Below, one piece after another: positions 8,262 through 17,187 of a stretch of 64,000 nt of DNA. Positions within the stretch are counted from its first letter, which is position 1, and every line of letters begins with the position of its first letter. The notes under the pieces are model-generated. The model saw only the letters and a program-made list of their open reading frames with translations. It did no database searches and was not told where the DNA came from. The stretch lies in the NCBI GenBank assembly GCA_934402315.1, contig CAKRTS010000001.1, forward strand, positions 62,001-126,000, read 5' to 3'. The position numbers and the translations under genes were made by a program. The stretch is from an uncultured Acetatifactor sp. Lineage in GTDB: Bacteria > Bacillota > Clostridia > Lachnospirales > Lachnospiraceae.

Positions 8262-8954
8262 ATGATTTATTCAAAGGAAGTTGAAGAAATGTGCACAGTT
8301 GCTCAGGGTGTGCATCATGGTTGTGCGCCTATCCCTGAAGAAGCAAAGTGGGTACAGGCAAAGAAAGTAGAAGATATTTCCGGTCTGACACACGGTGTCG
8401 GTTGGTGTGCGCCTCAGCAGGGAGCATGTAAGCTGACTCTGAATGTGAAAGAGGGTATCATCCAGGAAGCGCTGGTTGAGACCGTAGGCTGTTCCGGTAT
8501 GACTCATTCCGCAGCAATGGCTGCTGAGATCCTTCCCGGACTGACTGTTATGGAAGCTTTAAATACAGACCTGGTATGTGACGCTATCAACACCGCTATG
8601 AGAGAGCTGTTCCTCCAGATCGTTTACGGACGTACCCAGAGTGCATTCTCTGAGGAAGGTCTGCCGATCGGCGCAGGACTTGAGGATCTCGGCAAGGGTC
8701 TGAGAAGCCAGGTTGGTACTATGTACGGAACTCTGAAGAAGGGTCCCCGTTATCTGGAGATGGCAGAGGGTTATGTTACCGGTATCGCACTGGACAAGGA
8801 TGACCAGATCATCGGCTACCAGTTCGTAAACTTCGGCAAGATGACCGACTTCATCAAGAAGGGTGATGATCCTACCACCGCATATGAGAAGTCCAAGGGA
8901 CAGTATGGCCGTGTGGATGATGCTGTAAAGATCATCGATCCCAGAAAAGAATAA
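8262..8954 (+). CDS. Iron-sulfur cluster assembly scaffold-like protein, partner of the GGGtGRT protein
   Basis: A 230-residue cytoplasmic protein with NifU-N/IscU-like features: conserved cysteines in HHGCAP, GWCAPQQGAC and VGCSGMTH. Related clostridial proteins are annotated as Fe-S cluster assembly scaffolds, but its real client is not established. AAAGGAG precedes the ATG with good spacing. The next gene, a GGGtGRT protein, starts 25 bases downstream with its own AAAGGAGGA site, and the two form a conserved pair. Codon use looks strongly biased, which suggests high expression. Confidence 0.85.
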   Translation: MIYSKEVEEMCTVAQGVHHGCAPIPEEAKWVQAKKVEDISGLTHGVGWCAPQQGACKLTLNVKEGIIQEALVETVGCSGMTHSAAMAAEILPGLTVMEALNTDLVCDAINTAMRELFLQIVYGRTQSAFSEEGLPIGAGLEDLGKGLRSQVGTMYGTLKKGPRYLEMAEGYVTGIALDKDDQIIGYQFVNFGKMTDFIKKGDDPTTAYEKSKGQYGRVDDAVKIIDPRKE

Positions 8955-8979
8955 AAAAGGATAAAGGAGGACAGGAAAA

Positions 8980-9990
8980 ATGGCTTTATTTGAATCATAT
9001 GAAAGACGTATTGATAAAATTACTGCTGTATTGAACAGCTATGGTATCTCCTCTATCGAAGAAGCAGAGAAGATTACCAAGGATGCAGGTCTGGATGTCT
9101 ATGAGCAGGTGAAGAAGATCCAGCCGATCTGTTTTGAAAATGCATGCTGGGCATACACCGTAGGTGCTGCCATCGCAATCAAGAAGGGCTGCCGCAAGGC
9201 ATCCGAGGCTGCGGCTGCAATCGGTGAGGGACTTCAGTCCTTCTGTATCCCCGGTTCCGTAGCTGATACCCGTAAGGTTGGTCTTGGACACGGCAACCTT
9301 GGTAAGATGCTTCTGGAAGAGGATACAGACTGCTTCTGCTTCCTTGCAGGTCATGAGTCCTTTGCAGCAGCAGAGGGTGCAATCGGTATCGCAGAGAAGG
9401 CAAACAAGGTTCGTCAGAAGCCTCTGCGTGTTATCCTGAACGGTCTCGGAAAGGATGCTGCAAAGATTATTTCCCGTATCAACGGCTTTACCTTTGTTGA
9501 GACTGAGTACGATCCCTACACCAACACGGTCAAGGAGATCGAGAGAATCGCTTACTCCGAGGGACTTCGTTCCAAGGTAAACTGCTATGGCGCAAACAGC
9601 GTTCCCGAAGGTGTTGCAATCATGTGGAAGGAGAATGTAGACGTTTCCATTACCGGTAACTCCACCAACCCGACCAGATTCCAGCATCCCGTAGCAGGTA
9701 CTTATAAGAAGGAGAGAATCGAAGCTGGCAAGAAGTACTTCTCCGTTGCATCCGGCGGCGGTACAGGACGTACCCTGCATCCCGATAACATGGCTGCAGG
9801 CCCTGCTTCCTATGGATTTACCGATACTCTTGGACGTATGCACTCCGATGCACAGTTCGCAGGTTCTTCCTCCGTTCCGGCTCACGTTGAGATGATGGGT
9901 CTGATCGGAATGGGTAACAACCCAATGGTTGGCGCTACGGTAGCTGTTGCCGTATCTATCGAGGAGGCTGCTAAGGCAGGCAAGTTCTAA
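8980..9990 (+). CDS. GGGtGRT family protein
   Basis: A 336-residue protein with the family signature SGGGTGRT followed by LHPDNMA. The family is common in anaerobic Firmicutes and has no firmly assigned function; it is typically encoded beside a NifU-like scaffold protein, as here. The sequence is soluble, with Gly/Ala-rich segments and no signal peptide or membrane helix. The strong ribosome site and the terminator directly after the gene suggest a two-gene operon with the upstream gene. Confidence 0.9.
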   Translation: MALFESYERRIDKITAVLNSYGISSIEEAEKITKDAGLDVYEQVKKIQPICFENACWAYTVGAAIAIKKGCRKASEAAAAIGEGLQSFCIPGSVADTRKVGLGHGNLGKMLLEEDTDCFCFLAGHESFAAAEGAIGIAEKANKVRQKPLRVILNGLGKDAAKIISRINGFTFVETEYDPYTNTVKEIERIAYSEGLRSKVNCYGANSVPEGVAIMWKENVDVSITGNSTNPTRFQHPVAGTYKKERIEAGKKYFSVASGGGTGRTLHPDNMAAGPASYGFTDTLGRMHSDAQFAGSSSVPAHVEMMGLIGMGNNPMVGATVAVAVSIEEAAKAGKF

Positions 9991-10015
9991 TTATATTAAA
10001 AAAATCAGTATTTTT

Positions 10016-10059
10016 GAGGACAAATCAAACCGTTATGCGGTGGGGTTTGTCCTCTTTTT
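10016..10059 (+). terminator. Rho-independent terminator after the GGGtGRT gene
   Basis: GAGGACAAA pairs with TTTGTCCTC, with extra AAACC/GGGTTT pairing inside, followed by TTTTT. It begins 26 bases after the stop codon. Confidence 0.9.
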
Positions 10060-10343
10060 ATATGTGCGAGATATTTGAAGGATCCTACTACGGCACAAAC
10101 CAGATATTGGATTCATATTTGCTGATGTATAATCTGGGACTATAATTAAAAGTTAGGTGATTTTACACCAAAGTTTAAAATGAGACTAGTTATTCTATCA
10201 AGTGTGTGCTACAATCTGCCGGACATTGTTAAATGCCATTAGTTATCTGCAAAAAGACAGATGCCTCTCTTTTTCGTGCGGATAATGAGAGGAAAAAGTT
10301 AAAATTTATATGTATACTTACCTTGATGATAGGAGTAGATGAA
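10060..10343. other. Non-coding stretch without a recognisable gene
   Basis: AT-rich sequence with stops in all frames. The only ATG-led frame I noticed (10062-10145, 27 codons) has no ribosome site. I see no convincing promoter, RNA motif or repeat. With the gene remnants just downstream it looks like a decayed region. Confidence 0.5.
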
Positions 10344-10475
10344 ATGGAATGGATTGAAAGATTAAACCAGGCAATCGCCTATATAGAAGAACATTTGAAG
10401 GATGATATTGATTATGAGCAGCTCGGAAAAACCGCCTGCTGTTCTGCATATCATTTTCAGAGAATGATACGATGA
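10344..10475 (+). pseudogene. Truncated AraC-family regulator, N-terminal fragment
   Basis: The ATG at 10344 follows an AGGAG site. The 43 residues match the start of AraC regulators that begin directly with the helix-turn-helix domain (MEWIERLNQAI, then YEQLGKTACCSAYHFQRM). The frame stops straight after the QRM(I) position, inside the first DNA-binding subdomain, so the second helix-turn-helix and the effector domain are missing. The sequence after the stop does not continue the family in another frame, so this is a deletion remnant and not a simple frameshift. Confidence 0.7.
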
Positions 10476-10545
10476 GTATGAATTGTCGTACAGAGAAAAT
10501 GCGTAAGTTTCCCAAGAGGGATTTAGTACCCCTTATGATTCATGA

Positions 10546-10869
10546 CATCTGTTGAAACTTACCCTTGTGGGGGAGGATTATATCAGTATTAAATATAACG
10601 ACATCTCTTATATGAGCGGTGCTCACCCTTATTCTTATTTCGACGGTATTACCATAGACTGCGAAACCGGGAAGGAGATAACGGCAGCTGAGCTCTTAGG
10701 GAAAGGCAGCGACGAAATTTTACAGCAGGTAAGTGATGAAATGGGAATGGACACTGTCGCTTCGTGGGACGAGGTGGATTTTTATCTGACCGACTCAACC
10801 ATTGTTTTCTTTTACCGTATGCCGAATTATTGGGAAGATGTGGAGCTTCCTATTTACTTTACACCGTGA
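10546..10869 (+). pseudogene. Fragment of a DUF3298/RsiV-like domain protein
   Basis: An open frame of about 107 codons that starts right after a stop. Its only start candidate is a TTG at 10552 with no ribosome site. The encoded sequence (YISIKYNDISYMSGAHPY, then TIDCETGKEIT, later FFYRMPNYW) resembles the end of a DUF3298 domain from RsiV-like exported proteins. The N-terminal part with its signal or anchor is missing. It is probably the 3' remnant of a deleted gene, close to the AraC remnant. Confidence 0.6.
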
Positions 10870-10914
10870 GTAATGCTATAATGCTATTGCACTCAAAAAA
10901 ACATAGGGAATGGT

Positions 10915-11018
10915 GAAAAGATTGAAAAATAGAATTTTTCAATCACGGGATTTGTGTCGGCGCACGCTTGATACAAACTCACTATGCGCAAAGAGCGCGT
11001 GTGGAAATGGAGGAAAAT
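10915..11018 (+). repeat. Structured leader repeat, full copy A, before the DUF4190 gene
   Basis: It starts with 9-base arms TTGAAAAAT and ATTTTTCAA around AGA. A second hairpin follows (TTTGTGTC and GATACAAA), then ATGCGC...GCGCGT and GGAGG. The last 49 bases align without gaps to the 49 bases before the start codons at 20136 and 59405. The first part also matches 59304-59355. The element ends exactly at the ATG and supplies the ribosome site. Confidence 0.75.
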
Positions 11019-11492
11019 ATGGACGAACAGAATTACGAAAACGGACAGTTCAACCAGAACGAGTCCCAGACAACAGAAAATGCACAGCAAGGCGGAAGCA
11101 ACTATCAGGATTACACGAATGTGCAGTATCAGGCTCCTTACGACTATGCTTCAGAGGGTTCTGACAAGGCAAACGGCATGCAGATCGCAAGCCTCGTGCT
11201 CGGCATTATCGGAATTCCGGCATGCTGCTGTTACGGTGTGCCCGGCGTGCTGTTCGGTATCATCGGATTGATACTGGCGATTGTTGGAAACAAGAGAAGC
11301 CGGAACAAGGGAATCGGTATTGCAGGTCTTGTTTGTTCCATTATAGCGATTGTTTTCGGCGTTCTTGCCTCCGTATACTATATATATTTTCTTCAGGCAT
11401 TTGCTCCCCTCATTCAGAGCTACTCGAATGGTGAGATCACTTATGAGGAGCTGTTGGAGGAACTGATGCTGAGGTACGGTGCTTATAACTAA
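11019..11492 (+). CDS. DUF4190 domain membrane protein
   Basis: A 157-residue protein: a hydrophilic N-terminus of about 50 residues rich in Asn, Gln and Glu, then a DUF4190 region with two or three membrane helices (LVLGIIGIPACCCYGVPG and GIAGLVCSIIAIVFGV) and a short acidic tail. I chose the ATG at 11019 because GGAGG lies at the right distance; the frame extends further upstream only through the leader repeat. Function unknown. The DUF2752 gene follows 5 bases later, so the two are probably one transcript. Confidence 0.8.
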   Translation: MDEQNYENGQFNQNESQTTENAQQGGSNYQDYTNVQYQAPYDYASEGSDKANGMQIASLVLGIIGIPACCCYGVPGVLFGIIGLILAIVGNKRSRNKGIGIAGLVCSIIAIVFGVLASVYYIYFLQAFAPLIQSYSNGEITYEELLEELMLRYGAYN

Positions 11493-11497
11493 AGCCT

Positions 11498-11935
11498 ATG
11501 CAGAATATGAAAAAAGTAAAAAAGCAATTTACACTGGAAGATGAACTTTTTCAAATCGGAATTGCAGCACTGGCGGCAGTACTTATGCTGGCAGTGCTGT
11601 ATTTATGTTTACTTCGCAGAATACTCCCGCCGATTCCCTGTTTCTTTACGACGGTACTTGGCATTTACTGTCCGGGCTGTGGCGGTACGAGAGCACTGAT
11701 TGCCATGCTGCACGGACATTTTCTGAAAGCTCTGTGGTATCACCCGCTCATTCCATACATGGCGGTTATTTATTTGGGCTTTATGCTGACACAGGGGCTG
11801 AATCGTCTTGGTCTCAAAAGAATCAGGCCATGGAAGTTCCATTACTGGTATCTGTGGGGTGGACTGGTTCTGCTGATCGCGAATTTTATCCTGAAAAATG
11901 TTTTGCGTTTGGGCTTTGGAATTTTAATGAACTGA
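11498..11935 (+). CDS. DUF2752 domain membrane protein
   Basis: A 145-residue protein with three predicted membrane helices. It carries the DUF2752 signature: YCPGCGGTRA after the first helix, then HGHFLKALWYHP. The CPGCG cysteines might bind a metal or form a redox pair; this is inference. It follows the DUF4190 gene after 5 bases, and the pairing suggests a shared envelope function. No biochemical role is known to me. Confidence 0.85.
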   Translation: MQNMKKVKKQFTLEDELFQIGIAALAAVLMLAVLYLCLLRRILPPIPCFFTTVLGIYCPGCGGTRALIAMLHGHFLKALWYHPLIPYMAVIYLGFMLTQGLNRLGLKRIRPWKFHYWYLWGGLVLLIANFILKNVLRLGFGILMN

Positions 11936-11959
11936 CAAAGGAAAAAGGGTGCATATAAA

Positions 11960-12436
11960 ATGGGAAGTGAAACAAGAAAATTTATTCCGGAAGTCGAAAC
12001 GGTATGGCATAAGGATTACCAGTGTGATTACTACAGAGGCGTTGTTATCGACGACAATGACCGGATCGTTGTGCGTTGTGCAGAGCTCCGCCCTGACAGT
12101 GGGCAGGCATTAAGGGATGCGGAGAAAAAGATAGCGCTCAGTCCCCTGTATTCGAGACAGACCACTCCGGAAATGCAGGCGAAGCTGAAAGAATATAAAC
12201 GCCAAATTCTGGAAGTGATGGATATCACCGAAAAGAAAAACCGGGACAGCAGGATACAGATCCGCTATGTAAAATACAATAACCTGAGCAGAGACTGGAG
12301 AAAAAGCGAAAGAAAAACGACCATTACTGTCAAGAGAAAATGGCCGTTTTACAATGAACTTATGGAATACTTTGTCTTCGTCAGTCAGAACTGCTCATAT
12401 CAATACCGTCAGGCGTCTCCCCGTGAAGAAAGCTGA
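11960..12436 (+). CDS. Hypothetical protein
   Basis: A 158-residue, highly charged protein with no signal peptide or membrane segment; I do not recognise its family. The ATG at 11960 has an AAAAGGG site. It lies 24 bases after the DUF2752 gene, so may share its transcript. Its last 56 bases overlap the end of the convergent lipoprotein gene on the minus strand. That overlap makes it possible that the C-terminus, or the whole frame, is not conserved. Confidence 0.55.
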   Translation: MGSETRKFIPEVETVWHKDYQCDYYRGVVIDDNDRIVVRCAELRPDSGQALRDAEKKIALSPLYSRQTTPEMQAKLKEYKRQILEVMDITEKKNRDSRIQIRYVKYNNLSRDWRKSERKTTITVKRKWPFYNELMEYFVFVSQNCSYQYRQASPREES

Positions 12437-12848
12437 GGATGATCTGAAGGCGCTTGTATGCCCTGGAATAATTTCCCTGTGCGTAATCCGCCGTGTATTC
12501 GTTGTAGGAGCCGTTGCTGTAAGCGTCATGATAGCTCTGAACCGCTTCCGTCATATATTGGCTTGCCTCGGCGGCAGTTGACTCCAGATAGTTAAATTCA
12601 TCGGGAAAATCGAGCTTTGCAAAGGTCTGGAACGCAGTGTCCAGTTCATCCAGATAACCGAGGAGCTCCGTCACGGCGTTTTCGGAGGAGGCATCAATAT
12701 TGTTGATGGACTGGTCGATCTCCGAAACCTTTGTACAAAAGTCATCCATATCTTTATGAAACTGCGTAAGCTGGTTGCTCTGTCCGCAGGCTGTCAGCAT
12801 GGCTGCGGACAGCACAGCAGTGATAAGCAGACGTAATTTATTTTTCAA
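12381..12848 (-). CDS. Putative lipoprotein of unknown function
   Basis: A 155-residue protein starting with TTG at 12848 behind a CGGAGGAT ribosome site. It has a short lipoprotein signal with lipobox LTAC (cysteine near residue 21). The mature part is acidic, mostly helical and rich in Asp, Glu, Ser and Tyr. It should sit on the outer face of the membrane. It is transcribed towards the hypothetical gene at 11960 and overlaps it by 56 bases. No family recognised. Confidence 0.75.
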   Translation of the reverse strand: MKNKLRLLITAVLSAAMLTACGQSNQLTQFHKDMDDFCTKVSEIDQSINNIDASSENAVTELLGYLDELDTAFQTFAKLDFPDEFNYLESTAAEASQYMTEAVQSYHDAYSNGSYNEYTADYAQGNYSRAYKRLQIILSFLHGETPDGIDMSSSD

Positions 12849-12946
12849 TCTTATAATCCTCCGGTTCCTTTTTCATTACGTTATAATTTATCATATTTTG
12901 TAATATCTGGCAATAGCATGACCGGAAAAAGGTTAAATCCTCCCCT

Positions 12947-12975
12947 TTACGATTAATTCCGGTATGTGGTATGAT
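12947..12975 (+). promoter_or_regulatory. Sigma-A-type promoter for metH-ilvB-ilvN
   Basis: TTACGA, 17 bases, TATGAT, ending 35 bases before the metH start. I found no SAM, cobalamin or T-box element in the short leader. Confidence 0.6.
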
Positions 12976-13010
12976 TGATGTTAAGTTTTCATCAAAGGAA
13001 GATACAGCAC

Positions 13011-15560
13011 ATGACACGCGAAGAATTCAAAGAATTAGCGGAACAATATATTTACCTTGACGGAGCAACCGGCTCGAATCTTGTCAAGGCGGGGATGCCG
13101 TCAGGGGTATGCCCGGAAAGCTGGATACTGGAAAACAGGGATGTCCTTGTGGAATTACAGCGGCAATATGTACAGGCGGGTACGGATATTCTGTACGCGC
13201 CTACATTTACCGCAAACAGGGTAAAGCTCGCCGAATACGGAATTGCCGACAGGCAGTCCGCGATGATCCGGGAGCTGGTCGCCCTCTCCAAAGAGGCTGC
13301 TTCCACGGCAGGGGACAGAACGGTTCTGGTTGCCGGCGACCTGACAATGACAGGTGAACAGCTGAAGCCCATGGGAAATATGGAGCTCGAGGAGCTGATT
13401 GATATTTACAAAGAACAGATTCGCGAGCTGGAAGCTGCCGGAGCTGATCTGCTGGTCGTAGAGACAATGATGAGCCTTGGCGAAGCGAGAGCAGCGCTGA
13501 TCGCGGCAAAGGAGGTCTGCGGGCTTCCTGTCATGGTGACGATGACCTTTGAGCCGGACGGAAGAACCTTATACGGAACGGATGCCAAATCTGCCGCCAT
13601 CGTCCTTGAGAGTCTCGGTGCCTGCGCGGTAGGCGTGAACTGTTCCACCGGCCCCGCAGCCATGCGTAAGATTATCGAAGACATGGCGGGTGTCACGAAG
13701 GATATCCCCATCATTGCAAAGCCAAACGCAGGGCTGCCCTTTCTCGACGAGGAGGGACATACCTGCTACAATATGACCGCCGCGGAATTTGTCGAGGAAA
13801 TGAAACAGCTGACGGCTGCCGGAGCAACGATTCTCGGCGGCTGCTGCGGAACAACACCGGAATTTATCAGAGGACTCCGGGACACCTTTGGAAAGAAGGT
13901 GGATGTTTCCGTCGAGAGAAGAAAAGAGGGCATACGCTATCTGACGTCGGAGCGGCAGACGGTTTCCTTCGGGCTTGACGATGGCTTCATTATCGTAGGC
14001 GAGCGGATCAACCCGACCGGGAAAAAGCTGCTGCAGGCACAGCTCAGGGAAGGTTGCATGGACAAGGTGCTGCAGTTTGCCGAGGAGCAGGAGAGCGGCG
14101 GGGCACGCATCCTTGATGTCAACATGGGAATGAGCGGCATTGATGAAAAAGCGATGATGCTCAGGGCGATCGAAGAAGTGAGCGGCGTTACCAATCTGCC
14201 GCTGTCGCTGGATTCCAGCCATGTGGATGTATTGGAAGCGGCGTTAAGACATTATCCGGGAAGAGCCTTGGTCAATTCCGTCTCCATGGAGAAGGAAAAG
14301 CTGGAGAAGCTGCTGCCCATCGTGAAAAAATACGGCGCAATGTTTATCCTGCTGCCGCTGTCAGATAAAGGACTGCCGGAAAATCCGGAGGAAAAGAACG
14401 GCATCATCGAGGCGGTGCTGCAGCGGGCGATAGAACTCGGAATGACGAAGGAGGATGTTGTCGTCGATGGACTGGTGGCGACGGTCGGCGCGAATAAGAA
14501 GGCGGCGCTGGAGACGCTGGACACGATCCGCTATTGCAAGAGAAACGGACTTGCCACCATCTGCGGCTTATCGAATATTTCCTTCGGAATGCCGGAGCGG
14601 AGCTTTGTCAATACCGCGTTTCTGACGCTTGCCATCAGGGAAGGACTTACCATGGCGATCGCAAATCCCTCGCAGGAGCTGCTTGTCAGCTGTGCGCTGG
14701 CGACGGATCTGCTGCTTGCGAAGGAGGAGGCGGACATCCGCTATATTGAATACGCCGCAAAGGTGACGGAAAGGCGAGAGAAGAAGGAAGCCGAGCTGAA
14801 GGAAACGCTTGCGCTTGCTGCCGCTTCACGGCAGGGCACAGCCCCGGAGAAGGCGGTATCGGAGGCTTCCGGTGCGCAAAAGGCACCGACTGGGGAGAAG
14901 ATGGAAAGCACCGCAAGAGCGGAGCTTCACAACGCGGTCATGAAGGGCAACCGGTCGGGGATTGCCAGGCTGACACAGCGGGCGCTGGATGCCGGGGAGG
15001 AACCGTCGGCATTGTTAAATGAAATCCTGCTTCCGGCAATCAACGAGGTCGGAGAATTGTTCGACAAGGGCAAATATTTCCTTCCGCAGCTGATTGCCAG
15101 CGCGGAGGCGATGAAGAATACGATTGATATTCTGGAGCCGTTGCTTTTGAAGGCAAATTCAGACGAGGACATGCCGGTCGTTGTGATTGCAACGGTCGAG
15201 GGAGACATCCATGACATCGGCAAAAACTTAGTTGCATTGATGCTGAAAAACTACGGCTTTAAGGTCATCGATCTCGGAAAGGATGTCCCTAAGGAAAAGA
15301 TCATAGAGGCGGCATTGGAAAGCAACGCGCAGATCATCGCATTGTCCGCGCTGATGACGACAACGATGCAGCGCATGAAAGAGGTCGTTCTCTATGCTAA
15401 GGAGAAAAAGGTTCCGGCAAAGATTATGATAGGCGGAGCGGTCATTACGCAGGAATATGCGGATGAAATCGGCGCTGACGGCTATTCGCGCGACGCGGCG
15501 GAGGCGGTCAGACTCGCAAAAAGACTGATCGGAAGTGAGACAAGGGGGAATGAGGAATGA
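13011..15560 (+). CDS. metH: Cobalamin-dependent methionine synthase without reactivation domain
   Basis: An 849-residue enzyme that moves the methyl group of methyltetrahydrofolate to homocysteine by way of cobalamin. Residues 1-300 form the homocysteine/zinc domain, with zinc ligands in VNCSTG and GGCCGTTP (C278, C279). The pterin-binding domain follows from about 315 (GERINPTGKK). After an Ala/Glu-rich linker come the cap and B12-binding domain with H734 in DIHDIGKN. The C-terminal SAM-binding reactivation domain of E. coli MetH (1227 residues) is absent, so a separate reactivation protein is expected. I chose the ATG at 13011 because the conserved N-terminus starts there and AAAGGA precedes it. 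The stop overlaps the ilvB start by 4 bases. Confidence 0.93.
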   Translation: MTREEFKELAEQYIYLDGATGSNLVKAGMPSGVCPESWILENRDVLVELQRQYVQAGTDILYAPTFTANRVKLAEYGIADRQSAMIRELVALSKEAASTAGDRTVLVAGDLTMTGEQLKPMGNMELEELIDIYKEQIRELEAAGADLLVVETMMSLGEARAALIAAKEVCGLPVMVTMTFEPDGRTLYGTDAKSAAIVLESLGACAVGVNCSTGPAAMRKIIEDMAGVTKDIPIIAKPNAGLPFLDEEGHTCYNMTAAEFVEEMKQLTAAGATILGGCCGTTPEFIRGLRDTFGKKVDVSVERRKEGIRYLTSERQTVSFGLDDGFIIVGERINPTGKKLLQAQLREGCMDKVLQFAEEQESGGARILDVNMGMSGIDEKAMMLRAIEEVSGVTNLPLSLDSSHVDVLEAALRHYPGRALVNSVSMEKEKLEKLLPIVKKYGAMFILLPLSDKGLPENPEEKNGIIEAVLQRAIELGMTKEDVVVDGLVATVGANKKAALETLDTIRYCKRNGLATICGLSNISFGMPERSFVNTAFLTLAIREGLTMAIANPSQELLVSCALATDLLLAKEEADIRYIEYAAKVTERREKKEAELKETLALAAASRQGTAPEKAVSEASGAQKAPTGEKMESTARAELHNAVMKGNRSGIARLTQRALDAGEEPSALLNEILLPAINEVGELFDKGKYFLPQLIASAEAMKNTIDILEPLLLKANSDEDMPVVVIATVEGDIHDIGKNLVALMLKNYGFKVIDLGKDVPKEKIIEAALESNAQIIALSALMTTTMQRMKEVVLYAKEKKVPAKIMIGGAVITQEYADEIGADGYSRDAAEAVRLAKRLIGSETRGNEE

Positions 15561-17173
15561 TAGGAGCAGATGCGATCATAAAGTGCCTTGAGGCGGAGGG
15601 AGTTACCACGGTTTTCGGGTATCCCGGCGTGGCGATCTGTCCTTTTTTCAACAGTATTCTGGACTCTGAAATTCAGACGATTCTGATAAGGACAGAACAG
15701 AATGCGGCGCATGCCGCCAGCGGAATGGCGAGGATAACCGGAAAGCCCGGTGTCTGCGCAGTCACCTCCGGCCCCGGTGCGACAAATGTGATTACCGGCA
15801 TTGCGACGGCCTTTGCGGACAGCATTCCGCTGATCTGCATCACCGGTCAGGTAAACAGCGAGCTGCTGGGAAGTGATGTCTTCCAGGAGGCTGACATCAC
15901 GGGCGCGGTGGAATCCTTTGTCAAGTACAGCTATCTTATCAAGGATGTCAATGACATTCCCCGTGTTTTCAAGGAGGCGTTCTACATTGCCAACAGCGGG
16001 AGAAAAGGCCCTGTGCTGATCGACATTCCGATCGATATTCAGAATGCGGCGATCAGCAAGTTCCGGTACCCCGAGGAGGTCTCGCTCCGCACCTACAAGC
16101 CGACCGTCAAGGGACATGCCGTACAGATCAAAAAGGTCATCCGTGAACTGGAGCGCGCAAAGAGGCCGATCATCTGCGCCGGGGGCGGTGTGCTCCTGAG
16201 CGAGGCAGAGGAGGAGCTTCGCAGCTTTGCAGAGCAGCACAGAATACCTGTCGTCTCTACGATGATGGGCATCGGTGTGATGCCGACGGAGCATCCGCTG
16301 TATTACGGCATGGTCGGAAATAACGGAAAACCCTATGCGAACAGGGCAATGAATGAGTCTGACCTTCTGATCATGGTTGGCGCGCGCGTGGCGGATCGCG
16401 CCGTGAGCCAGCCGGATCTGATCACGCGGGACAAGGTTCTGGTACATATCGACGTCGATCCGGCAGAAATCGGCAAAAATGCAGGCCCTACGATCCCCCT
16501 TGTCGGAGATGCGAAAAATATTTTCCACGATTTGCTGGGCGAAGAATTTGCAACGAACTGCGAGGAGTGGATCAGGACGCTTGACTCCTACCGTGAGAGC
16601 ATGGTTCCGAAGAGACAGCCCAATCCGGCATATGTCGATCCTGCGGAATTTATCACAAGACTGTCCGAGCGGATGGAGGACAATGCCGTCTATGTCGCTG
16701 ATGTCGGACAGAACCAGATCTGGAGCTGCGGCTATGCAAAGGTAAAGAGCGGCAAGTTCCTGACATCCGGCGGAATGGGAACAATGGGATATTCCATCCC
16801 TGCGGCAATGGGGGCGAAAAGAGCCGCCATGGACAGACAGGTCATCGCCGTGTGTGGCGACGGCTCCTTCCAGATGTCCATGATGGAGCTCGCTACATTA
16901 CAGCAGCACTCCATCCCGGTCAAAATCATTGTGCTGCGGAACAACTACCTCGGCATGGTCAGGGAGTACCAGCATTTTACCTATAAGGATCACTATTCCG
17001 TTGTCGATCTGGCGGGAAGCCCCGATCTGCAGAAAATTGCGGAAGCCTATGGAATTGATTTCCTTCGTCTGGAGAACATGGAGCGTTGCGACGAGGTCAT
17101 CGGTGAGTTCCTGAAGGATGACCGATCCGTGCTGCTGGAGTGTCTGATTGATCCGATGGATACGGTGAAGTGA
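15557..17173 (+). CDS. ilvB: Acetolactate synthase, large (catalytic) subunit
   Basis: A 538-residue thiamine-diphosphate enzyme that joins two pyruvates (or pyruvate and 2-ketobutyrate) in the first shared step of valine, leucine and isoleucine synthesis. The catalytic glutamate lies in RTEQNAAHAASG near residue 50. The ThDP/Mg motif is CGDGSFQM with a downstream NN (NNYLGMV). Family-typical TSGPGATN is present. It starts with an ATGA overlap on metH, so translation is coupled. The paired regulatory subunit follows directly. Confidence 0.93.
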   Translation: MIGADAIIKCLEAEGVTTVFGYPGVAICPFFNSILDSEIQTILIRTEQNAAHAASGMARITGKPGVCAVTSGPGATNVITGIATAFADSIPLICITGQVNSELLGSDVFQEADITGAVESFVKYSYLIKDVNDIPRVFKEAFYIANSGRKGPVLIDIPIDIQNAAISKFRYPEEVSLRTYKPTVKGHAVQIKKVIRELERAKRPIICAGGGVLLSEAEEELRSFAEQHRIPVVSTMMGIGVMPTEHPLYYGMVGNNGKPYANRAMNESDLLIMVGARVADRAVSQPDLITRDKVLVHIDVDPAEIGKNAGPTIPLVGDAKNIFHDLLGEEFATNCEEWIRTLDSYRESMVPKRQPNPAYVDPAEFITRLSERMEDNAVYVADVGQNQIWSCGYAKVKSGKFLTSGGMGTMGYSIPAAMGAKRAAMDRQVIAVCGDGSFQMSMMELATLQQHSIPVKIIVLRNNYLGMVREYQHFTYKDHYSVVDLAGSPDLQKIAEAYGIDFLRLENMERCDEVIGEFLKDDRSVLLECLIDPMDTVK

Positions 17174-17187
17174 AAGGAGAGCAGGTC

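Noticed and set aside
10062-10145. 27-codon ATG-led frame after the GGGtGRT terminator
   Set aside because: No ribosome site, no promoter and no recognisable similarity.
12849-13010. Possible SAM or cobalamin riboswitch before metH
   Set aside because: The leader after the promoter is about 30 bases and has no conserved riboswitch core.
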